From Bacteroidales bacterium (GTDB taxonomy: Bacteria > Bacteroidota > Bacteroidia > Bacteroidales > F082), in assembly GCA_017394865.1 (NCBI GenBank), contig JAFPWT010000009.1, positions 186,001-250,000 of the forward strand: a stretch of DNA of 64,000 bases. Direction: 5' to 3'. Shown piece after piece: positions 23,884-34,495 of this stretch. The translations under genes and the position numbers were made by a program. The notes under the pieces are model-generated. The model was not told the origin of the DNA. It saw only the letters and a list, made by a program, of their open reading frames with translations, and made no database searches. Position 1 is the first letter of the stretch. Every line of letters begins with the position of its first letter.

Positions 23884-26139
23884 TTAATTTGTTTTCACGA
23901 ACCTCAGCATCTGCTGGCCGCAGCGAATCACATACATACCTGGAGCCAGGTCGCTGATGTTGATTTCCTCGTCGGCATTGGCGGTGATGGTCTTCACCAT
24001 CATGCCGAGACTGTTGTAGAACTGCACCTCGGCGTCGGCCTCGAGGCCTTCGATATGGAGGTTGTCGTTAGCAGGGTTGGGATAGACATTAAGGACGGTC
24101 ACGCCGCTCTCGCCGACACCCGTATTCTTGAAGAAGGCCACCAGCGTCACGTTTTCATTAAGAGTAATGGTACGGGGATTCTGCGTGTTGCCGTCGTTCC
24201 AGCGGTCGAAGGCATAGCCCTTGAGGGGGAACGCCTGAACCTCAACCACGGTGCCCGCGGCGTATGTGCCACCGCCGGTGACCGTTCCCTCGGCGGGATT
24301 GCACTGCACCGTCAAGGTGTAAAGCTTGGTCTGCGTCGGGACGAAGTTGGCCACATAATTGCCGCTCCCCGTCACGGTGAAGCTGTAGGTGGTACAGGTC
24401 GACACTTCGCTGCCGTTTTTGGTCCAGTTGACGAACTGGTAGCCCTCATTGGCCGTGGCGATCAGCGTGCAGATGTCACCCTTTTCGTATGTGCCTCCAC
24501 CTGTCGCTGTGCCGCCCGCCGTCGGGTTGGCCGAAGCCGTGATGGTGCAGGTCGTGACAGGATTGGTCAGTTCATAGTCGACGGTGTAGGTCACGAACGT
24601 GCCATCGTCGAGAATCTCGTTATACGCGGCATCACAGATGTTGGCGTCGTTGTTGAAATAGACCGTGGCGTTCCCCGTGAAAGCGTAGCCCTCCTCGGGA
24701 GTCAGCTCGACATACATGTAATACTTGCCTTCCTGGTCGTAGACGGTCGACGGGTCGACATTGAGTAAATAACCGTCATAGACCCAGCCTATATCGTTGA
24801 TGGTATAGTGTGCGTCGGAAGGCACTGTCAGTTCAACGTCGGGATGGGCGCCCCATGCGGGTGCCGTGAAGCCGTTCAGGCGAATCTCGGTGATGGCGGG
24901 GACTTCGCCATTGCCCTCGACAATCTGGATATCGTCGATGTTGAGGCGGTAGTTGTCAGGGCTGTTGTAGTGCCGGATGGCCACATAGCCCGTCTGTCCG
25001 GCATAGGCGCTCAGGTCGGCGGAGCATTCGTACCAGGCGCCCTGTTTGGCGGTAAGCGTCCATTCCTTGATGACGGTGAAGTCCTCGGGGTCGGTACCCG
25101 TTGTCGAGACAGCCACGCCAAAGTGCTCATTGGGGTAATATTCGTGTTCGGCACAGGCAAAGAACTTGATGCTGCCGCCCAGTTTCACCTGGGGCGAGAT
25201 GAGGTAGTTGTCGGGATCCAAGGGCATTGCGGTGCTCGCGTCATAGCTCTCCGAGGTGACGAAGCCATTGGATTTGTGGCCCGAGCCATTAACGGGCTTC
25301 CAGCTGTGTCCGTCGCCGTCGGCGTCAAGCTCCTGTAAGTCTTGCAAAGTGCCGTCCTCGAAGCCGTAGCTGAGTGTGTTCCCCTGACCAAGGGCGTAAT
25401 CGATGGTGTAGGCATAGAACACAGGGCCTACGGTTCCGCTGAATTCAGGGTTGTAGACCGAGGCGTCGCCGTTGAAATACACTTGGGCGTTGTCAGAGAA
25501 GGCATAGCCCTCGTTCGCCAGGAAAGAGACCACCATATAGTAGACGCCGTAGTCGCGGTCGAAAACGTCTTCCGGTGTCAGCTCATCGTCCTCGTCGTCC
25601 GTACGCCACAACCAGCTTACATCGTCAATAATATACCTAGCCTCACCAGGCATGATCTTCAAGTCGAAGTCGGGATGCTCACCCATGACAGGGGCGGTGT
25701 AGCCGTCGACACGGATCTCGGAAATAGTTGTTGCTGGATTAGCCACGGAAAAATTACAAGTCTCTATGACTAATGATTTGTCATTTATCACAGTATTAGC
25801 AATCAGCGTTTGACCATTGTTAATATAAACATTGACCGTAGGAGAAAATGACGCATCTCCATCTGCTTGAAGACCAATTGACATCGAATAAGTCCATCCC
25901 TCATCTTCAAATGCATGATCAGGGGATAAAAAATTTGAATCATCACCAGCATAAAAATACCAAACCGTAAAATCTATACTATAGTTTTCACCCTCTGGCA
26001 CCTCTAAGTCAAAGTCGGGTAACTCCCCCCAAACAGGCACCGTAAAGCCATTGATATAAACATTCTCGATCATGTTTTGTGCGTTCGCCAATCCCACAAA
26101 TGAGAACAGCAGAACAAAAAGCGTAAAAAGTTTTTTCAT
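23884..26139 (-). CDS. Large modular type IX secreted surface protein
   Basis: A 751-residue protein. Signal peptide (1-20, ending LANAQ); three related beta domains (about 22-130, 131-255 and 415-530, each opening with a INGFTVPVWGELPDF-like line); a cleaved-adhesin/MAM-like jelly roll between repeats 2 and 3 (about 256-412, LSYGFEDGTLQDL to NIDDIQIVEG); two InlB-type B repeats (about 535-665, GGTYEKGD and GGTYAAGT, each ending in NFV/FFK); and a type A sorting tail (LNVYPNPANDN to LRFVKTN). The first domain is encoded by visibly more AT-rich DNA than the rest, as if exchanged or added later. Probably surface-attached; ligand unknown. Confidence 0.88.
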   Translation of the reverse strand: MKKLFTLFVLLFSFVGLANAQNMIENVYINGFTVPVWGELPDFDLEVPEGENYSIDFTVWYFYAGDDSNFLSPDHAFEDEGWTYSMSIGLQADGDASFSPTVNVYINNGQTLIANTVINDKSLVIETCNFSVANPATTISEIRVDGYTAPVMGEHPDFDLKIMPGEARYIIDDVSWLWRTDDEDDELTPEDVFDRDYGVYYMVVSFLANEGYAFSDNAQVYFNGDASVYNPEFSGTVGPVFYAYTIDYALGQGNTLSYGFEDGTLQDLQELDADGDGHSWKPVNGSGHKSNGFVTSESYDASTAMPLDPDNYLISPQVKLGGSIKFFACAEHEYYPNEHFGVAVSTTGTDPEDFTVIKEWTLTAKQGAWYECSADLSAYAGQTGYVAIRHYNSPDNYRLNIDDIQIVEGNGEVPAITEIRLNGFTAPAWGAHPDVELTVPSDAHYTINDIGWVYDGYLLNVDPSTVYDQEGKYYMYVELTPEEGYAFTGNATVYFNNDANICDAAYNEILDDGTFVTYTVDYELTNPVTTCTITASANPTAGGTATGGGTYEKGDICTLIATANEGYQFVNWTKNGSEVSTCTTYSFTVTGSGNYVANFVPTQTKLYTLTVQCNPAEGTVTGGGTYAAGTVVEVQAFPLKGYAFDRWNDGNTQNPRTITLNENVTLVAFFKNTGVGESGVTVLNVYPNPANDNLHIEGLEADAEVQFYNSLGMMVKTITANADEEINISDLAPGMYVIRCGQQMLRFVKTN

Positions 26140-26168
26140 AAGCTTGAAATTTAATGTTGATTTGGAAG

Positions 26169-26176
26169 CAAAGGTA
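26169..26176 (-). promoter_or_regulatory. -7 promoter element of the 23884-26139 gene
   Basis: TACCTTTG on the minus strand, 29 nt before the start codon. Confidence 0.7.
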
Positions 26177-26243
26177 TTAAAAAACTTGCGAGAATGGAAA
26201 ATTTGAATTGTTATTTTGAAATAAAAAAATCAAAAAAAAGTTT

Positions 26244-26251
26244 TACCTTTG
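26244..26251 (+). promoter_or_regulatory. -7 promoter element of the metalloprotease gene
   Basis: TACCTTTG, 39 nt before the ATG at 26291. Forms a divergent promoter pair with the one at 26169-26176. Confidence 0.75.
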
Positions 26252-26290
26252 CAAAATTATATTGGAATAATCTTATCAGATCATAAAGCT

Positions 26291-27160
26291 ATGAAACTAG
26301 ACGGAAGAAGACAAAGCTCTAACGTGGAAGACCGCCGTGGCAAAGGCGGTGTCATCGGAGGAGGCATCGGCCTCGGCGGAATAATTATTGCCGTATTGTA
26401 TTTTTTCTTGACAGGAAGAGCTCCTGACAGTAATTTGGTTCAGCAGATCGCACCGGGCACTAGCACGGAAACAACCACCAACGGCAAAGACTATAGCCAA
26501 GTGGATCCTGAGCTGATGACGTTTTGCAGCCAAATCCTGGCCGGCACTGAAGACGTATGGAATCAAGAATTCAAAAAGATGGGCTTGACCTATGAGCCTC
26601 CAAAAATGGTCATCTTCGACGGATCGGTGCGCTCAGGTTGCGGCAGCGCCACCTCAGAAAGTGGTCCCTTTTACTGCTCAGCCGACCGAACCGTTTATCT
26701 CGACCTAGAGTTTTTCAAGAGCATGAAAGATGAAATCGGAGCCGATGGCGACTTCGCCTACGCTTATGTGATCGCCCACGAAGTGGGTCACCACGTGCAA
26801 AACCTGCTAGGCATCCTCGACGACGCCCACCAGAAGATGGCTGAATACGGCAAAAACACCAAGGGCTACAACCAGACCAGCGTACGCCTGGAGCTGCAGG
26901 CCGACTTTTTTGCCGGCGTGTGGGCCTACCACGACAACCAGATGTTCGGCTCTCTTGAAGACGGCGACATCGAAGAAGCTCTAGACGCCGCAGCCAAGAT
27001 CGGCGACGACTACCTGCAGAAGCAAGCCTACGGCAAGACCATGCCCGAGACCTTCAACCACGGCACCTCAGAACAACGCTCCCGTTGGCTGAAGAAAGGA
27101 CTGAGGACGGGTGACATACGGCAAGGAGACACCTTCTCGCCAAGCTACTCATCCCTGTAA
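26291..27160 (+). CDS. Neutral zinc metallopeptidase (YpfJ/KPN_02809 family)
   Basis: A 289-residue membrane-anchored protein. The basic N-terminus MKLDGRRQSSNVEDRRG is the family signature, followed by a Gly-rich membrane helix (about 20-42), a short linker and a zinc peptidase-like domain with HEVGH at 163-167 and a further acidic ligand region (LELQADFFAGVWA, about 198-210). The longer frame starting at 26249 would begin in the promoter, so the inner ATG is used. The substrate of this family is not established. Monocistronic. Confidence 0.93.
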   Translation: MKLDGRRQSSNVEDRRGKGGVIGGGIGLGGIIIAVLYFFLTGRAPDSNLVQQIAPGTSTETTTNGKDYSQVDPELMTFCSQILAGTEDVWNQEFKKMGLTYEPPKMVIFDGSVRSGCGSATSESGPFYCSADRTVYLDLEFFKSMKDEIGADGDFAYAYVIAHEVGHHVQNLLGILDDAHQKMAEYGKNTKGYNQTSVRLELQADFFAGVWAYHDNQMFGSLEDGDIEEALDAAAKIGDDYLQKQAYGKTMPETFNHGTSEQRSRWLKKGLRTGDIRQGDTFSPSYSSL

Positions 27161-27211
27161 CTTAGAGAGGCAAAAGCCCTCAATATCATTATTTTTGATT
27201 TAGCATTTAAA

Positions 27212-28306
27212 ATGAAACCTAGTTTAAAGGATCCTATATTCAACCGCGGGTGCTGCAAGATGAAGGATTTTGCAGAAGGGAAGCCTGTGCTGAACCGCAG
27301 CGCCTGCAAGTTGCATGAATACAACTGGATGAAAGACTACGAAGGGGAGGCTGTGGAAGGCAAGCCCTTGATCGCCGAAGTGCGGTTCAAGAACGACCAC
27401 AAAGACTTCTACACCTACCCCGAGGAGCTCGACCTCCATGAAGGCGACCTGGTGGCCGTGGAAGCCGCCATCGGACATGACATCGGCATTGTGACCCTGG
27501 TGGGTCCGCTGGTGGAACGCCAAATGAAACGCAAGCGCTACCGCACCCCGCTTGAAGAGATGAGGAAAGTGTACCGCCGCGCCCGGGCCAACGACGTGGA
27601 GAAATGGCTCTCCGCCATCGCCCTGGAAGACAGCACCTTATACCGCACCCGCACCATCGCCGAGAACCTGGGACTGGAAATGAAACTCAACGACATCGAG
27701 TACCAAGGCGACAAAACGAAAGCCATCTTTTACTACACTGCCGACGGACGCGTCGATTTCCGTGAGTTGATCAAGAAACTGGCCGAGGAGTTCCATATCC
27801 GTGTGGAGATGCGTCAGATCGGGGTCCGGCAGGAGTCGGCCAAACTGGGCGGCATCGGCTCGTGCGGCCGCGAATTGTGCTGCGCCTCGTGGATCAGCAA
27901 CTTCCAAAGTGTGACCACCAGCGCGGCACGTATCCAGCAACTCTCACCCAACCCACAAAAACTGGCGGGACAATGCGGCAAACTGAAATGCTGCCTCAAC
28001 TATGAATACGAAGCCTACGCAGACGCACTGAAAGCCTTCCCCGACACGAACATCAAACTGTTGTTCCAAAACGGCGACGCCATCCATCAGAAAAACGACG
28101 TGTTCAAAGGCATCATGTGGTACTCCTACATCACCGACAAAGCCAACATCATGGCCATCCCGGTGGACAAAGTGAAAGAGATCATCGAGATGAACAAAAA
28201 AGGCGAAAAGCCCGAAAAACTTGAAGATTTCGCCGTTACACGCGAACAGATGACCAACACGAATGAAGGGTATAGCGAGAGAGACTTGAATAAAATGAGT
28301 GATTAA
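27212..28306 (+). CDS. ricT: PSP1/RicT-family protein
   Basis: A 364-residue PSP1 C-terminal-domain protein. After a Cys-containing N-terminus (RGCCKM, RSACKLHEYNW), residues about 60-260 hold the PSP1 domain with GGIGSCGRELCCASW (about 212-226) and CGKLKCCLNYEYE (about 250-262). In Bacillus RicT belongs to an Fe-S RicAFT complex affecting RNA processing; whether the same holds in Bacteroidota is unknown. It heads a ricT-gldH-PBP1A-obgE run. Its stop overlaps the gldH start by one base. Confidence 0.88.
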   Translation: MKPSLKDPIFNRGCCKMKDFAEGKPVLNRSACKLHEYNWMKDYEGEAVEGKPLIAEVRFKNDHKDFYTYPEELDLHEGDLVAVEAAIGHDIGIVTLVGPLVERQMKRKRYRTPLEEMRKVYRRARANDVEKWLSAIALEDSTLYRTRTIAENLGLEMKLNDIEYQGDKTKAIFYYTADGRVDFRELIKKLAEEFHIRVEMRQIGVRQESAKLGGIGSCGRELCCASWISNFQSVTTSAARIQQLSPNPQKLAGQCGKLKCCLNYEYEAYADALKAFPDTNIKLLFQNGDAIHQKNDVFKGIMWYSYITDKANIMAIPVDKVKEIIEMNKKGEKPEKLEDFAVTREQMTNTNEGYSERDLNKMSD

Positions 28307-28764
28307 TGCGGAAATTAATTTTTATAACAACCATTGCCATCATTCTCACCAGCTGCGGCGGTAAGGACTTTGACGAGAGGAAAGTGATCCCTGAAGCCAA
28401 ATGGGCCATGGAAAATCGTATCCCCTTCGACATGGAGGTGGATGACACGGTGAGTGTCTATGCCTTCGGGATGAGTATGCGGCACATGGAGAACTACCGT
28501 TATAGCAACCTCTATGTGTTTTTGCATACCACCCTGCCCAACGGCAACGTCACACACGACACCATCCAATGCCTTCTAGCCACCCCGGAAGGAAACTGGG
28601 TCGGCAAAAGCAGCGGCAGTATGAGAGATATCAGCTTCACGCTCAACCCACGCATGTGTTTCCCCCTGCGCGGCACCTACCATTTTGAAATCGAGCAAGC
28701 GATGCGCGAGCCCGTGCTGAAAGGCATCTCCGACATCGGCCTTTTCATCGAAAAACAACCGTAA
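28306..28764 (+). CDS. gldH: GldH, gliding motility/type IX-linked lipoprotein
   Basis: A 152-residue lipoprotein (IILTSCGG, lipid Cys17) with a single beta-rich domain. Its length, the central YRYSNLYVFLHTTLPNG line and the end GTYHFEIEQAMRE...GISDIGLFIEK match GldH. GldH is required for gliding in flavobacteria and is kept in many non-gliding Bacteroidota. Its position between the PSP1 gene and a PBP1A gene is the usual one in the phylum. Supports a working type IX system in this genome along with sprE at 54167. Confidence 0.9.
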   Translation: MRKLIFITTIAIILTSCGGKDFDERKVIPEAKWAMENRIPFDMEVDDTVSVYAFGMSMRHMENYRYSNLYVFLHTTLPNGNVTHDTIQCLLATPEGNWVGKSSGSMRDISFTLNPRMCFPLRGTYHFEIEQAMREPVLKGISDIGLFIEKQP

Positions 28765-28770
28765 AACATT

Positions 28771-31083
28771 ATGAAAGTAGAAAGCAACAAAAAAAATAAC
28801 GGGAAGAAAAAAAACAGTGGCAGCGGCAAAACCGCAATAGGAGTGCTCTGGGGTATCTTCGGCGGCACTATCTTGCTGGTCGTGCTGTTTTTCTTCTGCA
28901 TTGCCAAGGGCGTATTCGGCACCATGCCTACTTTCGAGGAGCTGGAGAACCCCCACACCAACCTGGCCACGCAGATCATCTCATGCGACGGCAAGGTGTT
29001 GGGTAGCTTCTACGTCGAAAACCGTTCCAATGTTCGCTATAACGACCTGTCGCCCTACCTCCCACAAGCCTTGATCAGCATTGAGGACGAGCGTTTCTAT
29101 CAACATTCAGGCATCGACACCAAGTCGCTGTTCCGTGTGGCCTACGGCGTGATCAGCGGCAACAGGAAAGGCGGCGGCAGTACCATCACCCAGCAGCTGG
29201 CCAAGAACCTATTCCCCCGCGACGAGAACCTGAGTTCCATGCAACTTGTCATCCGCAAGTTCCAAGAATGGATCACCGCCACAAAACTTGAATACAACTA
29301 TTCAAAAGACGAGATCATCGCCATGTATCTCAACACGGTTCCTTTCGGGCATAATGCCTTCGGCATCCAGTCGGCGGCAAGGACGTTCTTCGACAAAAAC
29401 CCCAAGGACCTGAACATCGAGGAGTCGGCCCTAATGGCTGGCGTGGTAAACGCCCCCACCCGTTTCAGCCCTATCCGCAATCCAGAACGTGCCTTGCAGC
29501 GCCGCAACCTCGTGCTGAAGAGCATGGAGAAGAATGGCTATATCACCCAAGCACAATATGACTCCATCTCGCAGATCCCGATCGACATGTCGCACTTCGG
29601 CGTGATGGACCACAACAGCGGTCAAGCCACGTATTTCAGGGAATTCCTGCGTAAAGATCTCACCGAATGGGCGGAGACACATCCCCGTCCCGACGGCAAA
29701 CCCTACGATATTTACCGTGACGGCCTGAAGGTCTACACAACCATTGACTCGCGCATGCAGCGTTATGCCGAAGAGGCGGTGAAGGAGTTTATGGGAGGCA
29801 GCCTGCAACCTTTATTCTACAAACACTGGAAGGGACAGAAGAACGCCCCGTTTGGCGTCAGCGCCGACCATGCCGAAAACCGTCTTTTGGAGGCGATGCA
29901 CAAAAGCGATCGCTACCGTCATCTGAAGAAGGCAAAGATGCCCGAAGATTCCATCAGGGCCAACTTCAATATTCCAGTGGAGATGACCCTCTTTTCATGG
30001 AATGGCCCCATCGACACGATAATGACACCATGGGATTCCCTATGCTATTACTCGTGGATCCTGCAGGCCAGTCTGGTCTCCATCGAGTCGCACACCGGCC
30101 ACGTGAAGGCCTATGTCGGTGGCATCGACTACCGCTATTTCAAATACGACCATGTGACCCAGGCTCGGAGGCAGGTGGGCTCTACGTTCAAGCCCTTCCT
30201 CTACACTCTGGCCATGCAGGAAGGCGAATACACTCCCTGCACCAAAATCCCGAACATCCCTTATAACATCCAGCTGGAGGACGGCCGTTTCTGGTCGCCG
30301 CGCAACTCCGGAGGCCACATCAACGAAGAGATTACGTTGAAATCGGCATTGGCACAGTCGAACAACTGGATATCGGCTTACCTAATGAACCAATTCGGTC
30401 CGAACGCCGTCATCAAGATGGCGCGTGAGATGGGCGTGGAGTCGCCTATCGACGCAGTGCCTTCCATCTGCTTGGGCGTTTGTGACTTGAAACTTATCGA
30501 GATGGTTGGCGCCATGAGCACCTTTGCCAACCAAGGCGTATACATCAGACCGGTATTCTACACGAGGATCGAAGACAAGAACGGCAACGTCATCGCACGT
30601 TTCCCACAAGAAGAAGAGGTGGCCGAAGAGGAAGGCGGAAAGAAAAAGAAAAACCATACGGAGCCTATGAGCGAGGTGACCGCCTATAAGATGGTGGAAC
30701 TGATGAAGGGCGTCGTACAAAGCGGTACAGGTATCCGTTTGAGAACCATGTACAAACTCAACAACCCCATTGCGGGCAAGACCGGCACCACGCAGAAAAA
30801 CAGCGACGGTTACTTCATGGGCATCACCCCCGATCTAACCACTGGCGTATGGGTTGGTGCCGACGATCCCAACGTGCACTTCCGCACCACTGAGCTGGGA
30901 CAAGGCTCACGCACGGCTTTGCCCATCTGGGCACTTTACATGCAGCGCGTCTATGCCGACCCGTCACTGCACATCAGTAAGGGCGACTTCCCAAAACCCT
31001 ACGCTCCCGACGTAGACCTGAATTTCAACTGCGAAAAATCCGAGGTTGACTACGATGCCGTAGAATATATTGACGAGTTCTAA
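28771..31083 (+). CDS. mrcA: Bifunctional penicillin-binding protein 1A
   Basis: A 770-residue class A PBP. A Lys/Asn-rich cytoplasmic tail and one helix (about 22-47) precede the GT51 glycosyltransferase domain (catalytic EDERFY at 105-110, GGSTITQQ at 135-142) and the transpeptidase domain with STFK (Ser471 nucleophile, Lys474), SNN at 530-532 and KTGT at 670-673. All catalytic residues are present. It polymerises and cross-links peptidoglycan on the outer face of the inner membrane. Six nt after gldH; obgE follows after 11 nt. Confidence 0.97.
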   Translation: MKVESNKKNNGKKKNSGSGKTAIGVLWGIFGGTILLVVLFFFCIAKGVFGTMPTFEELENPHTNLATQIISCDGKVLGSFYVENRSNVRYNDLSPYLPQALISIEDERFYQHSGIDTKSLFRVAYGVISGNRKGGGSTITQQLAKNLFPRDENLSSMQLVIRKFQEWITATKLEYNYSKDEIIAMYLNTVPFGHNAFGIQSAARTFFDKNPKDLNIEESALMAGVVNAPTRFSPIRNPERALQRRNLVLKSMEKNGYITQAQYDSISQIPIDMSHFGVMDHNSGQATYFREFLRKDLTEWAETHPRPDGKPYDIYRDGLKVYTTIDSRMQRYAEEAVKEFMGGSLQPLFYKHWKGQKNAPFGVSADHAENRLLEAMHKSDRYRHLKKAKMPEDSIRANFNIPVEMTLFSWNGPIDTIMTPWDSLCYYSWILQASLVSIESHTGHVKAYVGGIDYRYFKYDHVTQARRQVGSTFKPFLYTLAMQEGEYTPCTKIPNIPYNIQLEDGRFWSPRNSGGHINEEITLKSALAQSNNWISAYLMNQFGPNAVIKMAREMGVESPIDAVPSICLGVCDLKLIEMVGAMSTFANQGVYIRPVFYTRIEDKNGNVIARFPQEEEVAEEEGGKKKKNHTEPMSEVTAYKMVELMKGVVQSGTGIRLRTMYKLNNPIAGKTGTTQKNSDGYFMGITPDLTTGVWVGADDPNVHFRTTELGQGSRTALPIWALYMQRVYADPSLHISKGDFPKPYAPDVDLNFNCEKSEVDYDAVEYIDEF

Positions 31084-31094
31084 AAAACAGCGCT

Positions 31095-32102
31095 ATGGCG
31101 ACATCCAATTTCGTTGACTACGTAAAGATTTACTGTCGATCAGGCAAAGGCGGGGCCGGCTCAATGCACTTCCGCCGCGAAAAATACATCCCCAAAGGCG
31201 GTCCCGACGGTGGTGACGGCGGTCGTGGCGGTGACATCATCTTGCGCGGCAACGCCCAGATGTGGACCCTGCTGCACCTGCGTTACACCAAGCACCTGAT
31301 GGCCGGCGACGGTGTTCCCGGCGGCAGCAACCAACTAACGGGAGCCTCTGGCAACGACGTGTATATCGACGTGCCACTGGGCACCGTGGCCTACGAAGCC
31401 GAAACGCGAAAATTCATGGGCGAGATCACAGAAGACGGACAGACCGTAGTACTGCTCAAAGGCGGTCGCGGCGGCAAAGGCAACGCCTTCTTCAAATCGG
31501 CTACCATGCAGGCCCCCAAGTTCTCCCAACCAGGCGAGCCCTCACAAGAAGCTTGGATCGTCATGGAGCTGAAGCTGCTCGCTGACGTGGGTCTGGTAGG
31601 CTTCCCCAATGCCGGCAAGTCGACCCTTTTGTCAGTGGTATCCGCCGCAAGGCCTGAGATCGCCGACTACCCCTTCACCACGCTGGTACCTAACCTCGGT
31701 ATCGTCGGCTACCGCGACCATCGCAGCTTTGTGATGGCCGACATCCCCGGCATCATCGAAGGCGCCGCCGAAGGCAAAGGACTAGGTACAAGATTCTTAC
31801 GCCATATCGAAAGGAACTCGACCCTGCTGTTCATGGTGCCAGCCAACACCGAAGATGTGAAAAAAGAATACGACATCCTGCTCAACGAGTTGAAGAAATA
31901 CAATCCCGAGCTGATGGACAAAGAACGCATTCTGGCCATCACAAAATGCGACCTGGTGGACGAGGACGCCATCAAGGAGATCAAGAAGCATCTGCCGAAG
32001 AAGGTGCCGCATGTGTTCATCAGTTCCGTCATCGGAAAAGGGATTGACGAGTTGAAGGATCTGATTTGGTTGACATTGAATAAAGAAGACGAGGGATGGT
32101 GA
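31095..32102 (+). CDS. obgE: GTPase ObgE/CgtA
   Basis: A 335-residue Obg GTPase. The glycine-rich OBG fold covers 1-160 ([20 protein letters not shown], then [13 protein letters not shown]), and the G domain follows with GFPNAGKST (G1), TTLVPNLG (G2), DIPGIIEGA (G3) and TKCD (G4). No C-terminal OCT domain is present, as in many Bacteroidota. Acts in late 50S assembly and stress control. Overlaps the following PAP2 gene by 7 nt. Confidence 0.97.
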   Translation: MATSNFVDYVKIYCRSGKGGAGSMHFRREKYIPKGGPDGGDGGRGGDIILRGNAQMWTLLHLRYTKHLMAGDGVPGGSNQLTGASGNDVYIDVPLGTVAYEAETRKFMGEITEDGQTVVLLKGGRGGKGNAFFKSATMQAPKFSQPGEPSQEAWIVMELKLLADVGLVGFPNAGKSTLLSVVSAARPEIADYPFTTLVPNLGIVGYRDHRSFVMADIPGIIEGAAEGKGLGTRFLRHIERNSTLLFMVPANTEDVKKEYDILLNELKKYNPELMDKERILAITKCDLVDEDAIKEIKKHLPKKVPHVFISSVIGKGIDELKDLIWLTLNKEDEGW

Positions 32103-32683
32103 GAGCTATTGATTCTCAGCTATTTCTGTTTTTAAACGGGCTTCACGCTGGGTGGCTTGACACCGTGATGGTGTCCATTACCCAGATGTGGCCTTGGATA
32201 CCTTTTTACATTTTGCTTCTGTATGCGGCTTTAAAGCATTACGGCAAACGAGGCTGGTGGATCGTGTTGGGAGTGGCAATTGTGGTTTTGTGTACCGACC
32301 AATTGTCATCTCATGTGTGCAAGCCCCTGTTTCAACGTTTAAGGCCCTGTTTTAATCCCGAGATCAAGGAATTGGTGCATCTCCCGAATGGCCTTCCAGG
32401 AGGGAAATACGGTTTCGTATCTTCTCATGCCGCCAACACTTTCGGGGTGGCCGCATTTTTAACGGCTGCCCTGCGAAAACAGTGGCGCTGGATCGGATGG
32501 GTGCTTTACGGATGGGCGTTACTATCCAGTTACTCAAGAATTTATGTAGGTGTACATTATCCTGGCGACGTCTTGGCTGGCGCCGCAATAGGGATTCTCA
32601 TCGGATTGATGATTTGGCTTTTGATGAAGCTAATCCTCAAAAACCACTTGGATCGAAGCACGAGGCTCGATGCCCCAGAGTGA
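32096..32683 (+). CDS. PAP2-family membrane phosphatase
   Basis: A 195-residue, six-helix membrane phosphatase with the three PAP2 motifs: KPLFQRLRP (about 80-88), SSHAANTFG (about 108-116, His catalytic) and [13 protein letters not shown] (about 146-158). The usual PSGH is SSHA here. It may dephosphorylate undecaprenyl diphosphate or phosphatidate-type lipids, which fits the neighbouring PBP1A. Starts 7 nt inside obgE. Its last 54 nt overlap the 3' end of the convergent SAM-hydrolase gene, so both C-termini come from the same DNA. Confidence 0.93.
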   Translation: MVRAIDSQLFLFLNGLHAGWLDTVMVSITQMWPWIPFYILLLYAALKHYGKRGWWIVLGVAIVVLCTDQLSSHVCKPLFQRLRPCFNPEIKELVHLPNGLPGGKYGFVSSHAANTFGVAAFLTAALRKQWRWIGWVLYGWALLSSYSRIYVGVHYPGDVLAGAAIGILIGLMIWLLMKLILKNHLDRSTRLDAPE

Positions 32684-33412
32684 AGCCATGGGCGCATGGT
32701 TAAGGGCAAGTTCGAGGAAGCCATGGGTGCCGAACAATGCCACAGGCTCCAACTGATCCACATCGTCGTAGCATTCCACCACCTCGTCGATAGTATAAAG
32801 ATCACCCTTCACCTTGATGATGAAGTCGCGGCCCTTGCCCACCTCCTCGAACAGCTCTTTCGAGATGTTGGTGATGAGGTTGTCGTAAGAGTCTATGTGG
32901 GTGACGATGCCTTCGATGATGTTGTTTTTGACGATAGCGCAGAACAGACCTCCGTTATTGAGTTGCTCGCGCGGCGATCCTATCTCCGACAGCGGCTTGC
33001 CTTTGGCAATCATGACCGCCACTTTGGCGAAACGATCGCGGGTGCTAAAAGTGAAAAAATCGGTATCCTGCTCAATATTGATATCGACAGCCTCATCGAA
33101 CTGGTTGTCGAGGATATGGCTGAAGATCCCGTTATCGGCGGAGACGAAGAACTGGCCGTGCGCCTTAACCACCACATGCGGTGTCGTGGACGACTCGATG
33201 GTCTCAACAGCAATAATGTGAATGGTTCCTTCGGGGAAGTTGCGGTAGCAGTTACGCAGCGTGAAGCCCGCCTCCGCGATGTTGTAATGGGCAATCTGAT
33301 GGGTGATGTCGACAATGGTGGCATTGGGAATCTGCGACAAAATAACGCCCTTCACTGCCGCTGCATAGTAGTCGGAAGTGCCCCAGTCGCTCGTCAACGT
33401 GATGATAGCCAT
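32630..33412 (-). CDS. SAM hydroxide adenosyltransferase (DUF62/chlorinase-like)
   Basis: A 260-residue protein of the SAM-dependent halogenase/hydroxide adenosyltransferase family. The N-terminal domain opens with TLTSDWGTSDYYAAAVKG (about 5-22) and DITHQIAHYNIAEAGF (about 35-50); the C-terminal beta-barrel domain has ASIQVVFED at the end. The true fluorinases have distinct halide-site residues not evident here, so SAM hydrolysis to adenosine and methionine is the likely activity. The 3' end overlaps the PAP2 gene. Promoter 23 nt upstream, divergent from phoH. Confidence 0.92.
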   Translation of the reverse strand: MAIITLTSDWGTSDYYAAAVKGVILSQIPNATIVDITHQIAHYNIAEAGFTLRNCYRNFPEGTIHIIAVETIESSTTPHVVVKAHGQFFVSADNGIFSHILDNQFDEAVDINIEQDTDFFTFSTRDRFAKVAVMIAKGKPLSEIGSPREQLNNGGLFCAIVKNNIIEGIVTHIDSYDNLITNISKELFEEVGKGRDFIIKVKGDLYTIDEVVECYDDVDQLEPVALFGTHGFLELALNHAPMASLWGIEPRASIQVVFED

Positions 33413-33434
33413 TTGTATCCCGGATATTTGTTTG

Positions 33435-33442
33435 CAAAGATA
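33435..33442 (-). promoter_or_regulatory. -7 promoter element of the SAM-hydrolase gene
   Basis: TATCTTTG on the minus strand, 22 nt before the start. Divergent from the phoH promoter 35 nt away. Confidence 0.75.
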
Positions 33443-33476
33443 TGACTAAATCTGAAAAAATGAAACAACATTTCAT

Positions 33477-33484
33477 TACCTTTG
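33477..33484 (+). promoter_or_regulatory. -7 promoter element of phoH
   Basis: TACCTTTG, 19 nt before the phoH ATG. It should serve the phoH-purC-S46 run. Confidence 0.75.
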
Positions 33485-33503
33485 CAAAAAAATACGAACA
33501 AAA

Positions 33504-34490
33504 ATGGCAGAACAGATCCTTCAGATAGAAAACGTCGACCCGAAGGACCTTCACGGACCCAACGACAAGTATCTGAATAAGGTGAAAGCCTTGTTTCCGA
33601 AACTGAAAATTATCGCTCGGGGCGACTTCGTGAAGGTGATCGGCGATGAGGACGAGATGGAATATTTCATCAACCGTTACGAGATGCTGACGATGCAGCT
33701 GGAGCGGAAGGGCAAGATCGACGAACGCGACATCGAGAACATCATGAAAGCCAACACCGACGTGGAGTTGCAGCAGAAAATGTCGGAAAGCGACGTGTTG
33801 GTGTTCGGCCGTGGCGGCCTGCCGGTGCGAGCCATCACCGTTAACCAGAAACGAATGGTGAGTGCCTCGGAGCACAAAGACCTGATCTTTGCCATCGGCC
33901 CTGCCGGCACTGGTAAGACCTATACCGCCGTTGCCCTAGCCGTGAGAGCACTGAAGGCCAAACAAGTCAGACGGATCATCTTAACCCGTCCCGCCGTGGA
34001 AGCAGAAGAACATCTTGGCTTCCTGCCCGGTGACCTGAAGGACAAGCTCGACCCCTACCTCCAACCCCTGTACGATGCCCTGCGCGACATGATCCCTTCG
34101 GCAAAACTCGAAGGCTATATGGAAGACCACACCATCGAGATTGCACCCCTGGCTTTTATGAGAGGTCGCACGTTGGATCATGCCTTTGTCATCTTGGACG
34201 AAGCCCAAAACGCCACCCGAAGCCAGCTGAAGATGTTTCTCACCCGCATGGGTCGCTCTGCCAAGTTCATCATCACCGGCGATATCACTCAGATCGACTT
34301 GCCCCCCAAGACCCCATCGGGATTGCCTCAAGCCATGGAGGTGCTGAAAGACGTCGACGGCATCGAGTTCATCTATCTGGATGACAAAGACGTGGTGCGA
34401 CACAAATTGGTTACCGACATCATCAACGCCTATAAGAGAAGACAGGAGACAGAAGACGGAAGCCAAGAAGAAGAAATAATCAACGAATAA
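33504..34490 (+). CDS. phoH: PhoH family ATPase (PhoL-type)
   Basis: A 328-residue PhoH-type P-loop ATPase. An N-terminal KH-like segment (about 30-80) precedes the ATPase domain with Walker [12 protein letters not shown] (about 132-142), [17 protein letters not shown] (about 155-172) and a Walker B region ([14 protein letters not shown], about 229-242). Family members bind RNA and often sit with ybeY. Here the neighbour is purC, a pairing seen in Bacteroidota. Ends in a Glu-rich tail. Confidence 0.95.
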   Translation: MAEQILQIENVDPKDLHGPNDKYLNKVKALFPKLKIIARGDFVKVIGDEDEMEYFINRYEMLTMQLERKGKIDERDIENIMKANTDVELQQKMSESDVLVFGRGGLPVRAITVNQKRMVSASEHKDLIFAIGPAGTGKTYTAVALAVRALKAKQVRRIILTRPAVEAEEHLGFLPGDLKDKLDPYLQPLYDALRDMIPSAKLEGYMEDHTIEIAPLAFMRGRTLDHAFVILDEAQNATRSQLKMFLTRMGRSAKFIITGDITQIDLPPKTPSGLPQAMEVLKDVDGIEFIYLDDKDVVRHKLVTDIINAYKRRQETEDGSQEEEIINE

Positions 34491-34495
34491 AATAT

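Noticed and set aside
26249..26290. 14-residue N-terminal extension of the zinc metalloprotease
   Set aside because: It begins within the promoter -7 element; the family starts at MKLDGRR.
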